From the NCBI GenBank assembly GCA_964526295.1, contig CAZGKW010000027.1, positions 1 through 58,610 of the forward strand: DNA of 58,610 bases, written 5' to 3'. Source of the stretch: CAZGKW01 sp964526295. Its GTDB lineage: Bacteria; Planctomycetota; Phycisphaerae; FEN-1346. The first letter of the stretch is position 1; every line of letters starts with the position of its first letter. Position numbers and translations under genes: made by a program. The notes under the pieces are model-generated. The model did not search any database. It was not told where the DNA came from and worked only from the letters and a program-made list of their open reading frames with translations. Shown here in pieces: positions 33,977-42,520 of the stretch.

Positions 33977-35172
33977 GAATCGCCGACGTCCGGACGTTCG
34001 AAGTCGAAGGCCGTGTGGCCCGCACCTGGCCCGCCCAGCAGTGGCGCATCGCGCGGCCGATCGACGTCTATCCCGAGTTCCGCGACGAAGGGCCTCCCGC
34101 GGGCGGGCCGGGGGAGGCCCGGGACGACGCCGACACGGTCCACGTCCGTCATGCGTTCGTCGAGATTGTCTCCGACGACGGCCCGACCGGACTCTACGGC
34201 CCCATCGAACCGGTCCAGGCGTTCCTGATCGCGACGAAGCTCCGGCCGTTCCTGGTGGGACGCGACCCCCTGGCGGGCGAGGCCCTGTGGGACCAGATGG
34301 TCCGGCTGGACCGCCACGCCCGCTCCGGCGCCCACATGATGGCCATCAGCGCGGTGGACGGCGCCCTGTGGGACCTGCGAGGGAAGGCGTTCGGCTCGCC
34401 GGTGTGGCGGCTGCTGGGGGGGCCGACGCGGCGGCGAGTGCCGGCCTACGCCAGCATGCTGGGCTTCTCGCAGGAACCGGACGCCCTGGCCGGGCGGGCC
34501 CGCGAATATCGCGACCTCGGCTTCACCGCCCAGAAGTGGTTCTTCCGCTACGGTCGCTCCTCGGGCCGGGAGGGTTTGGGGGCCAACGTCGCCCTCGCTC
34601 GGCGCCTGCGCGAGGCCCTCGGCGACGGTTACCCGCTGATGTTCGACGCCTGGATGAGCTGGGACGAGCCGTATGCTGCCGAGGTCGCCCGGGCGATCCG
34701 GCCGGTGGACCCCAAGTGGCTGGAGGAGCCGCTGCCGCCGAACCGTCTCGACGCCTTTTGCCGGCTGAGAAAGGCGGCGGGCGTTCCCCTCGCCGCCGGC
34801 GAGCACCTGTACACCCGCTGGCAGGTCAAGCCGTTCCTCGACGCCGGCGTCCTCGACTACGTCCAGGCCGACCCGGACTGGACGGGCGGCGTCAGCGAGC
34901 TGGTGCGGGTCTGTGCCCTGGCGTCGGCCTGCGGCGTGCCGGTCGTGCCGCACGGGCACACGCTGGCGGCAGCGCTGCACGTGGTGGCATCGCAGTCGCC
35001 GGAGGTGTGCCCGATGGTGGAGTACCTGATCGGCCACATCCCGCGCCAGCAATGCTTCTTCCGGTCGCCGCCGGCGCCGACGGACGGTTTCGTCGAGGTG
35101 CCCGAAGGGCCGGGCCTGGGGATCGAGCTGGACGAGACGACGTTCGAGACTCGCCGGGAGCTGACGTGGTGA
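33973..35172 (+). CDS. Enolase-superfamily sugar-acid dehydratase-like protein
   Basis: 399 residues; start overlaps the previous stop by four bases. The two-domain mandelate racemase/muconate lactonizing enzyme layout is visible. The lid domain has LWDQMVRLDRH and SAVDGALWDLRGKAFG. The barrel carries QKWFFRYG, metal ligands in DAWMSWD, WLEEPL and AGEHLYTRW, and the catalytic-type His in VPHGHT. The KWFF..G and EEPLPP pattern is closest, by eye, to the L-rhamnonate or galactarate dehydratase-like group. Likely removes water from a sugar acid using Mg2+. Cytoplasmic. The aldo/keto reductase downstream may act in the same route. Confidence 0.85.
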   Translation: MRIADVRTFEVEGRVARTWPAQQWRIARPIDVYPEFRDEGPPAGGPGEARDDADTVHVRHAFVEIVSDDGPTGLYGPIEPVQAFLIATKLRPFLVGRDPLAGEALWDQMVRLDRHARSGAHMMAISAVDGALWDLRGKAFGSPVWRLLGGPTRRRVPAYASMLGFSQEPDALAGRAREYRDLGFTAQKWFFRYGRSSGREGLGANVALARRLREALGDGYPLMFDAWMSWDEPYAAEVARAIRPVDPKWLEEPLPPNRLDAFCRLRKAAGVPLAAGEHLYTRWQVKPFLDAGVLDYVQADPDWTGGVSELVRVCALASACGVPVVPHGHTLAAALHVVASQSPEVCPMVEYLIGHIPRQQCFFRSPPAPTDGFVEVPEGPGLGIELDETTFETRRELTW

Positions 35173-35216
35173 GCGCCGCGCGACGGCGTGACGCCGCACA
35201 GCCAAGGAAGGACTCG

Positions 35217-36344
35217 ATGCGAAGCGATGCCCCGACAGACCCCGCCGCGCTGCCCGCCGTGGCGGTTGGCAGGACCGGCCGGCGGGTCACCCGCTACGCC
35301 CTCGGGGGCTTTCACCAGGTCGAGATCAGCTCCGAGGTCGTCGCCGAGGTGGTCGACGCCTACGTGGCGGCGGGCGGAAACTACGTCGAGACCGCCCGCG
35401 GCTACGGCGGCGGGGCGTCCGAGGAGAAGCTCGGCCGGGCCCTCCAGGGCCGGCGAGACCGCGTCGTGCTCGCCTCCAAGACCACCGCCGCCACGGCCGA
35501 CGAGGCGCGGCGCGACCTGGAGGCGTCGCTCGAGGCCTTGCGGACCGATCGCATCGACTTCCACTTCTTCCACAACGTGGACCGAGCGAAGCTGGACCGC
35601 ATCGCTGCACCGGGCGGGGCCCTGGAGGGGCTCCTCCGGGCCCGCGACGAGGGGCTCATCGACGGCCTCGGGCTCAGCTCTCACTGGCCCGAGGTGTATC
35701 TCGACGCGATGGACCGGCTGCCGCTCTCGCTGATCCTCCTCTGGTTCAACTATCTGGATAATCTCAACTTTCCCGTCATCCCGGAGCGGGTCGTGCCGGT
35801 CGCCCGGGAGCGCGGCATCACCGTGACGGCCATGAAGCCGCTGGCCGACGGGTTCCTCCACCGCTCGGTCGACGATGCCATCGCCTACGCCCTCGGCGCC
35901 GGGGCCGACGTGGCGGTCTGCGGTACGAACACCGTCGAGCAGGTGCGGCAGGTGGCCGACGCCGTCCGCCGGGGGCCCGCCGACGGGGCCCGCCGCGAGG
36001 CCATCCTTCGCGACGCCGTCGAGCTGGGCCGCTACGTCTGCCGCCGGTGCGGCAGGTGCCCCGAGCCGCTCACGGAGACCTTCCGCCTGGAGGGGGTCTT
36101 CGACCGGCAGATGGTCGATTACCTGCCGCACGGCCCGGCCGAGTCGGCCCTGCGGAAGGTCCTGTCGGGCTGGTTCGGCAAGCGGGACGCCGCCCGGGAG
36201 GCGTTTGCAGAACTCGGCGCCGAGGCCGGCGAGCTGCTCGCAGCCGCCGCGAACGTCGCGTGCCCGTACGGCATCGACGTGGCCCGCAAGTGCCGCCTCG
36301 CGACGGCCAAGCTCTCCGGCGCCGCTCCGCCGGCATTCGTCTGA
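35217..36344 (+). CDS. Aldo/keto reductase with C-terminal Cys cluster motif
   Basis: 375 residues from ATG 35217 (AAGGAAGGAC). The N-terminal 270 residues are an aldo/keto reductase barrel: GNYVETARGYGGGASEEKLGRAL carries the Asp/Tyr region, VLASKTTA the Lys, and HFFHNVD the His. The usual catalytic Asp is replaced by Glu in YVETARGYG. The C-terminal 100 residues have CRRCGRC and later VACPYGIDVARKC, a ferredoxin-like arrangement that suggests a 4Fe-4S cluster, as in the YccK/Tas-type iron-sulfur AKRs. It probably reduces a sugar or steroid-like carbonyl. It lies 44 bp after the dehydratase-like gene, likely in the same operon. Confidence 0.87.
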   Translation: MRSDAPTDPAALPAVAVGRTGRRVTRYALGGFHQVEISSEVVAEVVDAYVAAGGNYVETARGYGGGASEEKLGRALQGRRDRVVLASKTTAATADEARRDLEASLEALRTDRIDFHFFHNVDRAKLDRIAAPGGALEGLLRARDEGLIDGLGLSSHWPEVYLDAMDRLPLSLILLWFNYLDNLNFPVIPERVVPVARERGITVTAMKPLADGFLHRSVDDAIAYALGAGADVAVCGTNTVEQVRQVADAVRRGPADGARREAILRDAVELGRYVCRRCGRCPEPLTETFRLEGVFDRQMVDYLPHGPAESALRKVLSGWFGKRDAAREAFAELGAEAGELLAAAANVACPYGIDVARKCRLATAKLSGAAPPAFV

Positions 36345-36516
36345 CGGGTTCCGCCGAGTCCGCGCGGCCGGGCCGACACGGTGGTCGCCGTGACGTGGGA
36401 TGCCGCTGGCCCGTCGCGTCGCGCCGACGTAGAGTTCAGGGGGCGTACGGTTTACCGCACGCTCGGCCTTGCGGCTCGGTGAGCGATAGCGTCGGACGAC
36501 TCTGAGGGAGGACCCC

Positions 36517-37626
36517 ATGGAACTTACCCCTCTGGGCCGCGACGAGGAATGGGGCCGCCTTCTGGACGCCCAGCCGGACGCGACGCTCTACCATACGATG
36601 CCGTGGCTTCGGTTCCAGGAGCGCAGTTTCGGCTACAAGCTGCACCCGCTGGTGGCCCGCCGCCGCGGGGCGCCGGTGGGGGTCTTCCCGACCTTCCTGG
36701 TTCGGCGGGGCATCTTCCGGGTCAGCTCGTCCCCCCGCGGGATTGACACGCTTTTTCTCGGTCCGCTCGTTGCCCCGGGCCTTTTGCCCGAGCTGCTCGA
36801 TGCCTACGACCGATGGGTCCGCCGCAACCGGGTCGACTATTCGGCCATTGCCTTCCCGGGGGAGATCGAGGCCGAGGCCGCGACCTCGCGGGGCTACGCC
36901 CACGAGCGCCAGCGCAACGCCGTGGTGGACCTGGCTGGTGGCGAAGAGGCCGTGTGGGATCGACTGACCTCGGAGTGCCGTCGACGGGTCCGTCAGGCTC
37001 GCAAGCGCCGCGTCGAGATCGTCGAGGGCGGACTGGGGCCCCATCTCGACCGGTACGTGACGCTCTCGGCCGAGACGTTCGCCCGGTCGGACAAGCGGTC
37101 GATGCTGACGCGCGACGTCCTCAGCGACATGCTGGGCGCCCTGGCCGACGGCGGCGAGACGCTCGCCCTTCGGGCCGAGGTCGACGGGAAGGTGATGGCC
37201 ATGTACGTCGGCGCGGCCTACCGGAGGACGTTCTATGCCGTCGACACGGTCTGCGACGTGCGATTCCGAAAGTACCCCGCCAGCAATCTGATGAACTGGC
37301 ACGCCCTGGCGTGGAGCTGCCGGCGAGGGCTGGACAGGTTCGATTTCCAGGGCGCCAACATGCCGAGCCTGGCGACCTTCAAGGCATCGTTCGGGGCCGC
37401 CCTCGTCCACTATTCCAACATCACCAAGGCCCACAGCGCCCTGGCCCGTTGGACGGTGTGGGTCCGCAAGAGGACGGTGGTGAGGCTCCGCGAGCTTCGG
37501 TTCCGACGCTCGAGGAAGGGCCGCAAGCAGGCCGGGACCGCCCGGCCCTCGGCGACGGCGGATTCCGATGACACAAGGGCCGGCCCTGAGTTGGATGCCG
37601 GCTCGAAGAACGGCACGAAGGGCTGA
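36517..37626 (+). CDS. FemAB-like GNAT-fold transferase
   Basis: 369 residues from ATG 36517 with GAGGGAGGA before it. The tandem GNAT layout of FemAB/BioF2-like acyltransferases is visible: DATLYHTMPWLRFQERSFGYKLHPLVARR opens the first half, and LTSECRRRVRQARKRRVEIVE then ALRAEVDGKVMAMYVGAAYRRTFYAVD make up the second. FDFQGANMPSLATFKASFGA is the typical closing segment. Such enzymes attach amino acids or acyl groups to cell-envelope precursors or exopolysaccharide. The last 60 residues are a charged, disordered tail. The DUF192 gene follows after three bases. Confidence 0.82.
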   Translation: MELTPLGRDEEWGRLLDAQPDATLYHTMPWLRFQERSFGYKLHPLVARRRGAPVGVFPTFLVRRGIFRVSSSPRGIDTLFLGPLVAPGLLPELLDAYDRWVRRNRVDYSAIAFPGEIEAEAATSRGYAHERQRNAVVDLAGGEEAVWDRLTSECRRRVRQARKRRVEIVEGGLGPHLDRYVTLSAETFARSDKRSMLTRDVLSDMLGALADGGETLALRAEVDGKVMAMYVGAAYRRTFYAVDTVCDVRFRKYPASNLMNWHALAWSCRRGLDRFDFQGANMPSLATFKASFGAALVHYSNITKAHSALARWTVWVRKRTVVRLRELRFRRSRKGRKQAGTARPSATADSDDTRAGPELDAGSKNGTKG

Positions 37627-37629
37627 TCC

Positions 37630-38133
37630 ATGGGCGGTCCCCTGCACAGGCACGTCCTGGCACGCCTGTGGGACCGGGCGCTGAACCTGGTCCGCCGGCT
37701 GGTCAAAGGGCCGCGGTGGCCGTCGAGCCCCATCACGGGCCGCGTGACCCTCGGCCGGGGGACCTGGACGGTCGAGGTGGTCTTGACGGCCCACGACCGA
37801 CGGGTCGGCCTGGGGGGCAGCGAGGTGCTGGCGCCCGGCACGGGTATGCTGTTCATCCACCGCCGGGCCCGTCCCCGGGTGCACACGATGCGGGGCTGCC
37901 TGGTCCCGCTCGACATCGCCTTCGTGGCCGCCGACCGGCGTGTCGTGGCCGTGTACGCGATGGAGGTTGAGCCCGACGGGGCCGGCCGTCGGTCCTACCC
38001 GTCAGGGACACCGGCCAGGTACGTCCTGGAGGTGCCCGCAGGAGAACTGGCGCATGCCGGCGTCGTCGTGGGCGCCCGGGCATCGTTCTCCCGTGAGGTG
38101 CCCCACGCCGTCTGGGCCGATCCCTGGCCCTGA
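37630..38133 (+). CDS. DUF192 family protein
   Basis: 167 residues. After a basic N-terminal helix the DUF192 core is clear: VEVVLTAHDRRVGLGGSEVLAPGTGMLFIHRRARPRVHTMRGCLVPLDIAFVAADRRVV, then YVLEVPAGELAHAGVVVGARASF. The usual W/FMKNT motif appears as HTMRGCLVPLD. The family has a small beta-barrel and no established activity. Most members are secreted, but no signal peptide is seen here. Only three bases separate it from the FemAB-like gene, so they share an mRNA. Confidence 0.85.
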   Translation: MGGPLHRHVLARLWDRALNLVRRLVKGPRWPSSPITGRVTLGRGTWTVEVVLTAHDRRVGLGGSEVLAPGTGMLFIHRRARPRVHTMRGCLVPLDIAFVAADRRVVAVYAMEVEPDGAGRRSYPSGTPARYVLEVPAGELAHAGVVVGARASFSREVPHAVWADPWP

Positions 38134-38266
38134 GACACCCCTCGATCCTGTCTGTGCCGGTCCCGGTCAGGAGGGAAAGAACACTGGCCGGGCGGACCGC
38201 GTCGATGTACATTGCGGTGACGTGGCGCGGCCGGAGACGAGCGGCGCGACCGGGGGAGCAATCGGT

Positions 38267-39850
38267 ATGACAGACCAGCCGGAGAGGCGGGCGCGTCGCG
38301 GAATGCCGTCGGTCGAAGGCGGACCGTTTCGCCGGGCGGCCAGGCTGTTATGCGTGCTGTCGGTGCTCGCGGCGTGGGCCGGCGGCTGCCGGGAGGCCAT
38401 CCGCTTCCCGGCCGACCCGCTCCAGGCCGTCCCCACCGAGACCGGCGCCCGGGTGGCCTACGACACCGACGGCGACGGCCGGGCCGACTACTTCGCCGAC
38501 CTCAACGCCCGCGGACGGAAGGACCGTATCGCCTACGATACCGACGCCGACGGCAAGCCGGACGTCCCGCTCGACCTCGACGCCATCAGCCCGCAGGAGT
38601 CTCGCCACGTCGTCATCGTCCTCGACGGCGTCCCGTTCGAAGAGGTCTGGCGGGCCTACGACGACGGCCTGCTGCGCCTGTTCCACCCGCCGGTGCGGCT
38701 CGTCTCGCCGTTCCCGACGATGACCGACATCGCCCTGGCGGACGTCTTCGGTTCGGCGCGGCCGACCGGCTACGAGGCCCTCTACTTCGACCAGGAGACG
38801 GACCGCCTGGCCGGGGGCGACCGCTTCTACCTGGCCATGAGCAACGAACCCTGGACGTCGTATCTCGACTACCGGGCCGACACGCTGACCGACGCCCTGG
38901 GATACCTTTTCCCCAAGGACACGTTCCGGCGGGAGCTCGTCGACTTCAAGGCCGCTCTGGAGGAGAGCGACGACGCCGACGTGAACGCGTACTTCGTCTC
39001 GACGGCCGGTATCGGGTCGCGAGCCGGCCGCCAAGGCATCCGCGACGTCCTGAAGGCCTGCGACCGGCTGGTCGAGCAGCTCGTCTGGGAAAGCCGGGGC
39101 CGGACCGAGGTGACGCTCCTGGCCGACCACGGGCACACGCTCCGTCACTGCGAGCGGATCGACTTCGCCGGGTTCCTCCGGAAGCGCGGGTGGCACGTGA
39201 CGAAAAGGCTCGCCCGGACGCGCGACGTCGTGCCCGTCGAATACGGCCTCGTCACTTATGCGGCGTTCGGCACGGACGACCGCGACGCCCTTGCCGACGA
39301 CCTGTTGTACCACGACGCCGTCTCGCTGACGGCTTACCCGGAAGACGACCACGTGGTCTTGCGGAGCCGGGGCGGAACGGCGTTCGTCGAGCACCAAGAC
39401 GGGCGGTACCGGTACCGGGCGCTGATGGGCGACCCGCTCGAGCTCGGGCCCGTCGTGGAGCGGCTGGAGGCACTGGGGCAGCTCGACGCGGACGGGTTCG
39501 CCGCCGAGGCCGACTGGTTCCGCGAGACGTTCACCCATCGCTATCCCGACCCGTTGGAGCGGGTGTGGCGGGCGTTCCACGGCCTCACAAAGAACACGCC
39601 GGACGTGGTGGCGAACCTGTGCGCGGGCCGCTGCGCCGGGGCCGCCGGCAAGCGGGCCTGGATTCCCTACGTGGCCAGCACGCACGGCGACCTTGGCCGC
39701 TCCAGCACGACGACGTTCATCATGTCGACCGCGGGGCCGATCGCGGGGCCCGGAGACGACCTCTCGGCGCTTCGGAGCCGCGACGTGCCCCAAGCCCTGA
39801 CGGCCCTGATGGGCCGGCCCTGGCCGGGTCCGCCCCACGACGAGGAGTGA
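38267..39850 (+). CDS. Alkaline-phosphatase-superfamily lipoprotein
   Basis: 527 residues from ATG 38267 (GGGGGAG upstream). Lipobox LAAWAGGC near residue 40. A calcium-type acidic repeat pair follows (VAYDTDGDGRADYFADLNARGRKDRIAYDTDADGKPD, resembling thrombospondin type 3 repeats). The catalytic domain looks like the alkaline phosphatase/phosphodiesterase superfamily: HVVIVLDGVPFEEVW (first metal Asp), a SPFPTMTDIALADVF segment with the nucleophile Thr, LLADHGHTLRH (DHG metal site) and STHGDLGRSSTTTF near the end. Outer-membrane or periplasmic. It is followed after two bases by a second member of the superfamily, so the pair probably acts together. Confidence 0.82.
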   Translation: MTDQPERRARRGMPSVEGGPFRRAARLLCVLSVLAAWAGGCREAIRFPADPLQAVPTETGARVAYDTDGDGRADYFADLNARGRKDRIAYDTDADGKPDVPLDLDAISPQESRHVVIVLDGVPFEEVWRAYDDGLLRLFHPPVRLVSPFPTMTDIALADVFGSARPTGYEALYFDQETDRLAGGDRFYLAMSNEPWTSYLDYRADTLTDALGYLFPKDTFRRELVDFKAALEESDDADVNAYFVSTAGIGSRAGRQGIRDVLKACDRLVEQLVWESRGRTEVTLLADHGHTLRHCERIDFAGFLRKRGWHVTKRLARTRDVVPVEYGLVTYAAFGTDDRDALADDLLYHDAVSLTAYPEDDHVVLRSRGGTAFVEHQDGRYRYRALMGDPLELGPVVERLEALGQLDADGFAAEADWFRETFTHRYPDPLERVWRAFHGLTKNTPDVVANLCAGRCAGAAGKRAWIPYVASTHGDLGRSSTTTFIMSTAGPIAGPGDDLSALRSRDVPQALTALMGRPWPGPPHDEE

Positions 39851-39852
39851 GC

Positions 39853-41568
39853 ATGCCGCGTCCCGCCGCGCCGGCCCTGGCCCTGGCTGCGTCGCTCCTC
39901 ATCGTCTGGACGGCGGGCGGATGTGCGGCCCTCGTGGACGAGCGCGACGAGCCGTTCGGCGTCCGGTACGAGCTGCCCGACGACGCCCTTCACGACGAGC
40001 CCATCGGGGCGGTCCTCTTCTTCGTCGACGGCGTGAGCCCGGCGGTCTTCGACGAGATGCTCGCGGCCGGTCGGCTGCCGAACCTGAAGCGGCACCTCGT
40101 CGACCGGGGGTTCTACGCCCGCCGATGCGTCGCGAACGTGCCCAGCGTGACCCTGGCCAACGAGACGTCGTTCGTCACGGGCCTCTTTCCCGGTCGGCAC
40201 GCAGTGACGGGCATCAACTGGTTCGACCGGAACCGGCTCATCTGGCGGAACTACGAGACGATCGCCCAGAAGAACGCCCTGGCCGGCGACTACCTCGCCC
40301 CGACGGTCTACGAGCGTCTGCCCGACCGGACGACCTTCAGCGTCTTCTTCCAAGCCCACCGCGGCGCGACGAAGTTCGTCGAGAACTGGACCAGCGCGGG
40401 GCCGCCCTACTTTTTCGGCATGTACCACCTGGTCGACCGGATCGCCCTCCTCCGGTTCAACATCGTGGCGGACGTGGCGAACCGGCGTGGACGGTTCCCG
40501 GCCGTCGTCATCGCCTACCAGCTCGCCCCGGACTTCGCCGCCTACCGCCACGGCGTCGGGTCCGAGACGTACCGCGAGGCCCTGGAGCACACCGACGCCC
40601 AGGTCGGCCGCGTCCTCCGCGACTTCGAGGCGTCGGGCATCCTCGACAAGCTCATCCTCGGCCTCATCAGCGACCACGGGATGGCGGCGGTCGAACGGCA
40701 TTGGCCGGTCGAGCCGGTCCTGCGAAGCGAGCTGGGTCTGGCCGTCGCCCGCAAGCACCTGTGGGAGAAGACGCCGTTCGAGAAGCGGCTCGACTACTAC
40801 CGCCGGTTCTCGGCGGTCGTGTACGGCTCGGGCGACCGGTACGCCGCGGTGTGCCTCCGCAAGCCCCGCCCCGGGGCTGAGGGCGGCCCCGAGACGGCCT
40901 TCGAGCCGTGGACCGTGCGCCCCTCGCCCGGCGACCTGCGGGCCTACCCAACGCGGAACGGGCGCCGGGTGGACCTCATCGAGACGTTCCGCCGCGCGGA
41001 GGCGGTCGACGCCGTCGCCTGGCGGGCCGGCGCGGACCGTGTCCGCGTCGCGACGAAGCGGGGCATCGTTGAGCTGTCGCGGCCCTCGCCCGAGAGCCGG
41101 GCCGTGGCCCTCACGACCGTCGAGGGAGGCGACCCGCTCGGCTACCGCGGCACCCTCCCCCACGAGATGCTCGACGGCCGCCCGGTCGAAGCGAGAACGT
41201 GGCTCGAGGCGACCGGCGGCACGGCCTATCCCGACCTGCCGCCGCAGCTCCTGGCCTACTTCGACGCCCCTCGGGCGGGTGACCTGGTGTTGTTCGCCGC
41301 CCCAGGGTGGGACTTCGGCACGAAGTGGCAGTCGGGCCACGGCGGCCTCGGACCGGACGAGATGTTCGTGCCGCTCGCGCTTGCCGGGCCGGGGGTGCCG
41401 CACGGCGAGATCGACCGGCCCGTCCGGGCGGTCGACGTCGCCCCGACGGTCCTGGACCTGCTGGGCCGGCCCGTGCCGACCGGCATCGACGGCATCAGCC
41501 TGCGAGGCGAATGGCGGCGAGAACGCGACGCGGACGAACTCGTTCCGACTGTGGAAGCTTTGCCATGA
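39853..41568 (+). CDS. Type I phosphodiesterase/nucleotide pyrophosphatase lipoprotein
   Basis: 571 residues from ATG 39853. Lipobox IVWTAGGC near residue 24. Family motifs are well kept: AVLFFVDGVSPAVFDEM (metal Asp), ANVPSVTLANETSFVTGLFPGRHAVTGINWFDR (nucleophile Thr or Ser region), LGLISDHGMAAVE (DHG metal site) and QSGHGGLGPDEMFVPLALAGPGV (final His). It should hydrolyse a phosphodiester or phosphonate in the periplasm or at the surface. It lies between the related lipoprotein upstream and a membrane protein whose start overlaps its stop (ATGA), giving a three-gene operon. Confidence 0.87.
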   Translation: MPRPAAPALALAASLLIVWTAGGCAALVDERDEPFGVRYELPDDALHDEPIGAVLFFVDGVSPAVFDEMLAAGRLPNLKRHLVDRGFYARRCVANVPSVTLANETSFVTGLFPGRHAVTGINWFDRNRLIWRNYETIAQKNALAGDYLAPTVYERLPDRTTFSVFFQAHRGATKFVENWTSAGPPYFFGMYHLVDRIALLRFNIVADVANRRGRFPAVVIAYQLAPDFAAYRHGVGSETYREALEHTDAQVGRVLRDFEASGILDKLILGLISDHGMAAVERHWPVEPVLRSELGLAVARKHLWEKTPFEKRLDYYRRFSAVVYGSGDRYAAVCLRKPRPGAEGGPETAFEPWTVRPSPGDLRAYPTRNGRRVDLIETFRRAEAVDAVAWRAGADRVRVATKRGIVELSRPSPESRAVALTTVEGGDPLGYRGTLPHEMLDGRPVEARTWLEATGGTAYPDLPPQLLAYFDAPRAGDLVLFAAPGWDFGTKWQSGHGGLGPDEMFVPLALAGPGVPHGEIDRPVRAVDVAPTVLDLLGRPVPTGIDGISLRGEWRRERDADELVPTVEALP

Positions 41569-42296
41569 CCCGTTCCGATACCGCCACAGCCGACCTTCGG
41601 TGCCCCCAGTGCGGCCAGGACATCGGCCGCCGCCTCGACGACCACACCCCGTACACCTGTGCGGCATGCGGGCGGACGTTCGGCGTCCTCGTGGACCACG
41701 AGACGGGTGAGGTGGCCCTGTGTGACCGGTCCGTCGAGGACCGGCCGGAGCCGCTGGGCCTGCCTCGCGGGAGCATCCGGGCCCTGATCGCGTTGGGGGT
41801 GGCGGCGGCGTGCGGGGTCCGCGTCTTCACGGGCGAGGACATTCCGGGGCCGCTGGCGTCACTCGTGCTGGCGGTGGTCGGGTTCTACTTCGGTTTCCGC
41901 ACGAAGGCGGCGATGCTGAGCGACCGGGTCTACGATCCGGCGGCCCGGCGGGAGATGCCCCTGTTCCTGCCGGCGGGCGTCGTCCGGCGGGTCCTGGTGC
42001 TGCTGCTCCTGGCGGCGGGCCTCGGCCTGTTCGTCCGCCAGCGTCTGGCAGACGTGCCGCAGCACCTGGAGCTGTTCATCATCCTGGCGGGCCTGGTGGC
42101 GGGGCACCTGCTCGGGAGGCTGAGCGAGCGGGTCCGCATCCCATCGTTCCTGATCCACCTGAAAGGCCTGCTCGGTCTGGCGGCGGGCGCGGTGACCATC
42201 GCCCTGTTCGTCGCCGGGTGGGACGAGTCGATGCCCGAGGCGGCGGTCATCGCCCTGTGCGCGGCGGTCACCTTCTACTTCGGCTCGCGATCCTGA
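41565..42296 (+). CDS. Zinc-ribbon membrane protein of unknown function
   Basis: 243 residues; its ATG overlaps the previous stop. The N-terminal 40 residues form a zinc ribbon (CPQCGQDIG ... CAACGRTFG). After an acidic linker come about five hydrophobic segments (IRALIALGVAAACGVRVF, LASLVLAVVGFYFGF, VLVLLLLAAGLGLFV, LELFIILAGLVAGHLLG, AVIALCAAVTFYFGS). I do not recognise the family. Translational coupling to two phosphodiesterase lipoproteins suggests an envelope role with them. Confidence 0.75.
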   Translation: MTRSDTATADLRCPQCGQDIGRRLDDHTPYTCAACGRTFGVLVDHETGEVALCDRSVEDRPEPLGLPRGSIRALIALGVAAACGVRVFTGEDIPGPLASLVLAVVGFYFGFRTKAAMLSDRVYDPAARREMPLFLPAGVVRRVLVLLLLAAGLGLFVRQRLADVPQHLELFIILAGLVAGHLLGRLSERVRIPSFLIHLKGLLGLAAGAVTIALFVAGWDESMPEAAVIALCAAVTFYFGSRS

Positions 42297-42319
42297 ACCA
42301 GACGGCGGCGGCGGCGCCC

Positions 42320-42508
42320 TCAAGGAACGCGCGACGGAGGGCACAGCGGAGAACGCCCAGGAGAAAAAGTGATCGGTAAGATCGCCCGCACGACGAAGGC
42401 CAGGTCGGCGGCGGCTCGGGCCCGGGCGGAGGCGAGGTGATACGCGCACGCCGCCCCGGCGGGCCCGCCGACGACGATCGCCACGTCGAAGCGTCGCCCT
42501 CTCGCCAC
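42320..42508 (-). pseudogene. Remnant of an FAD-dependent oxidoreductase
   Basis: A 62-residue frame from GTG 42508. Residues 1-27 (RFDVAIVVGGPAGAACAYHLA) are the dinucleotide-binding start of a geranylgeranyl-reductase-like or other FAD oxidoreductase, with GGPAGA for the usual GGGPAGA. It then jumps to an unrelated-looking ARARAAADLAFVVRAILPITF and stops. Some 300 residues of a normal enzyme are missing. It lies 12 bp after the permease gene in the same direction. Confidence 0.6.
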
Positions 42509-42520
42509 GGGAAGGGCGCC

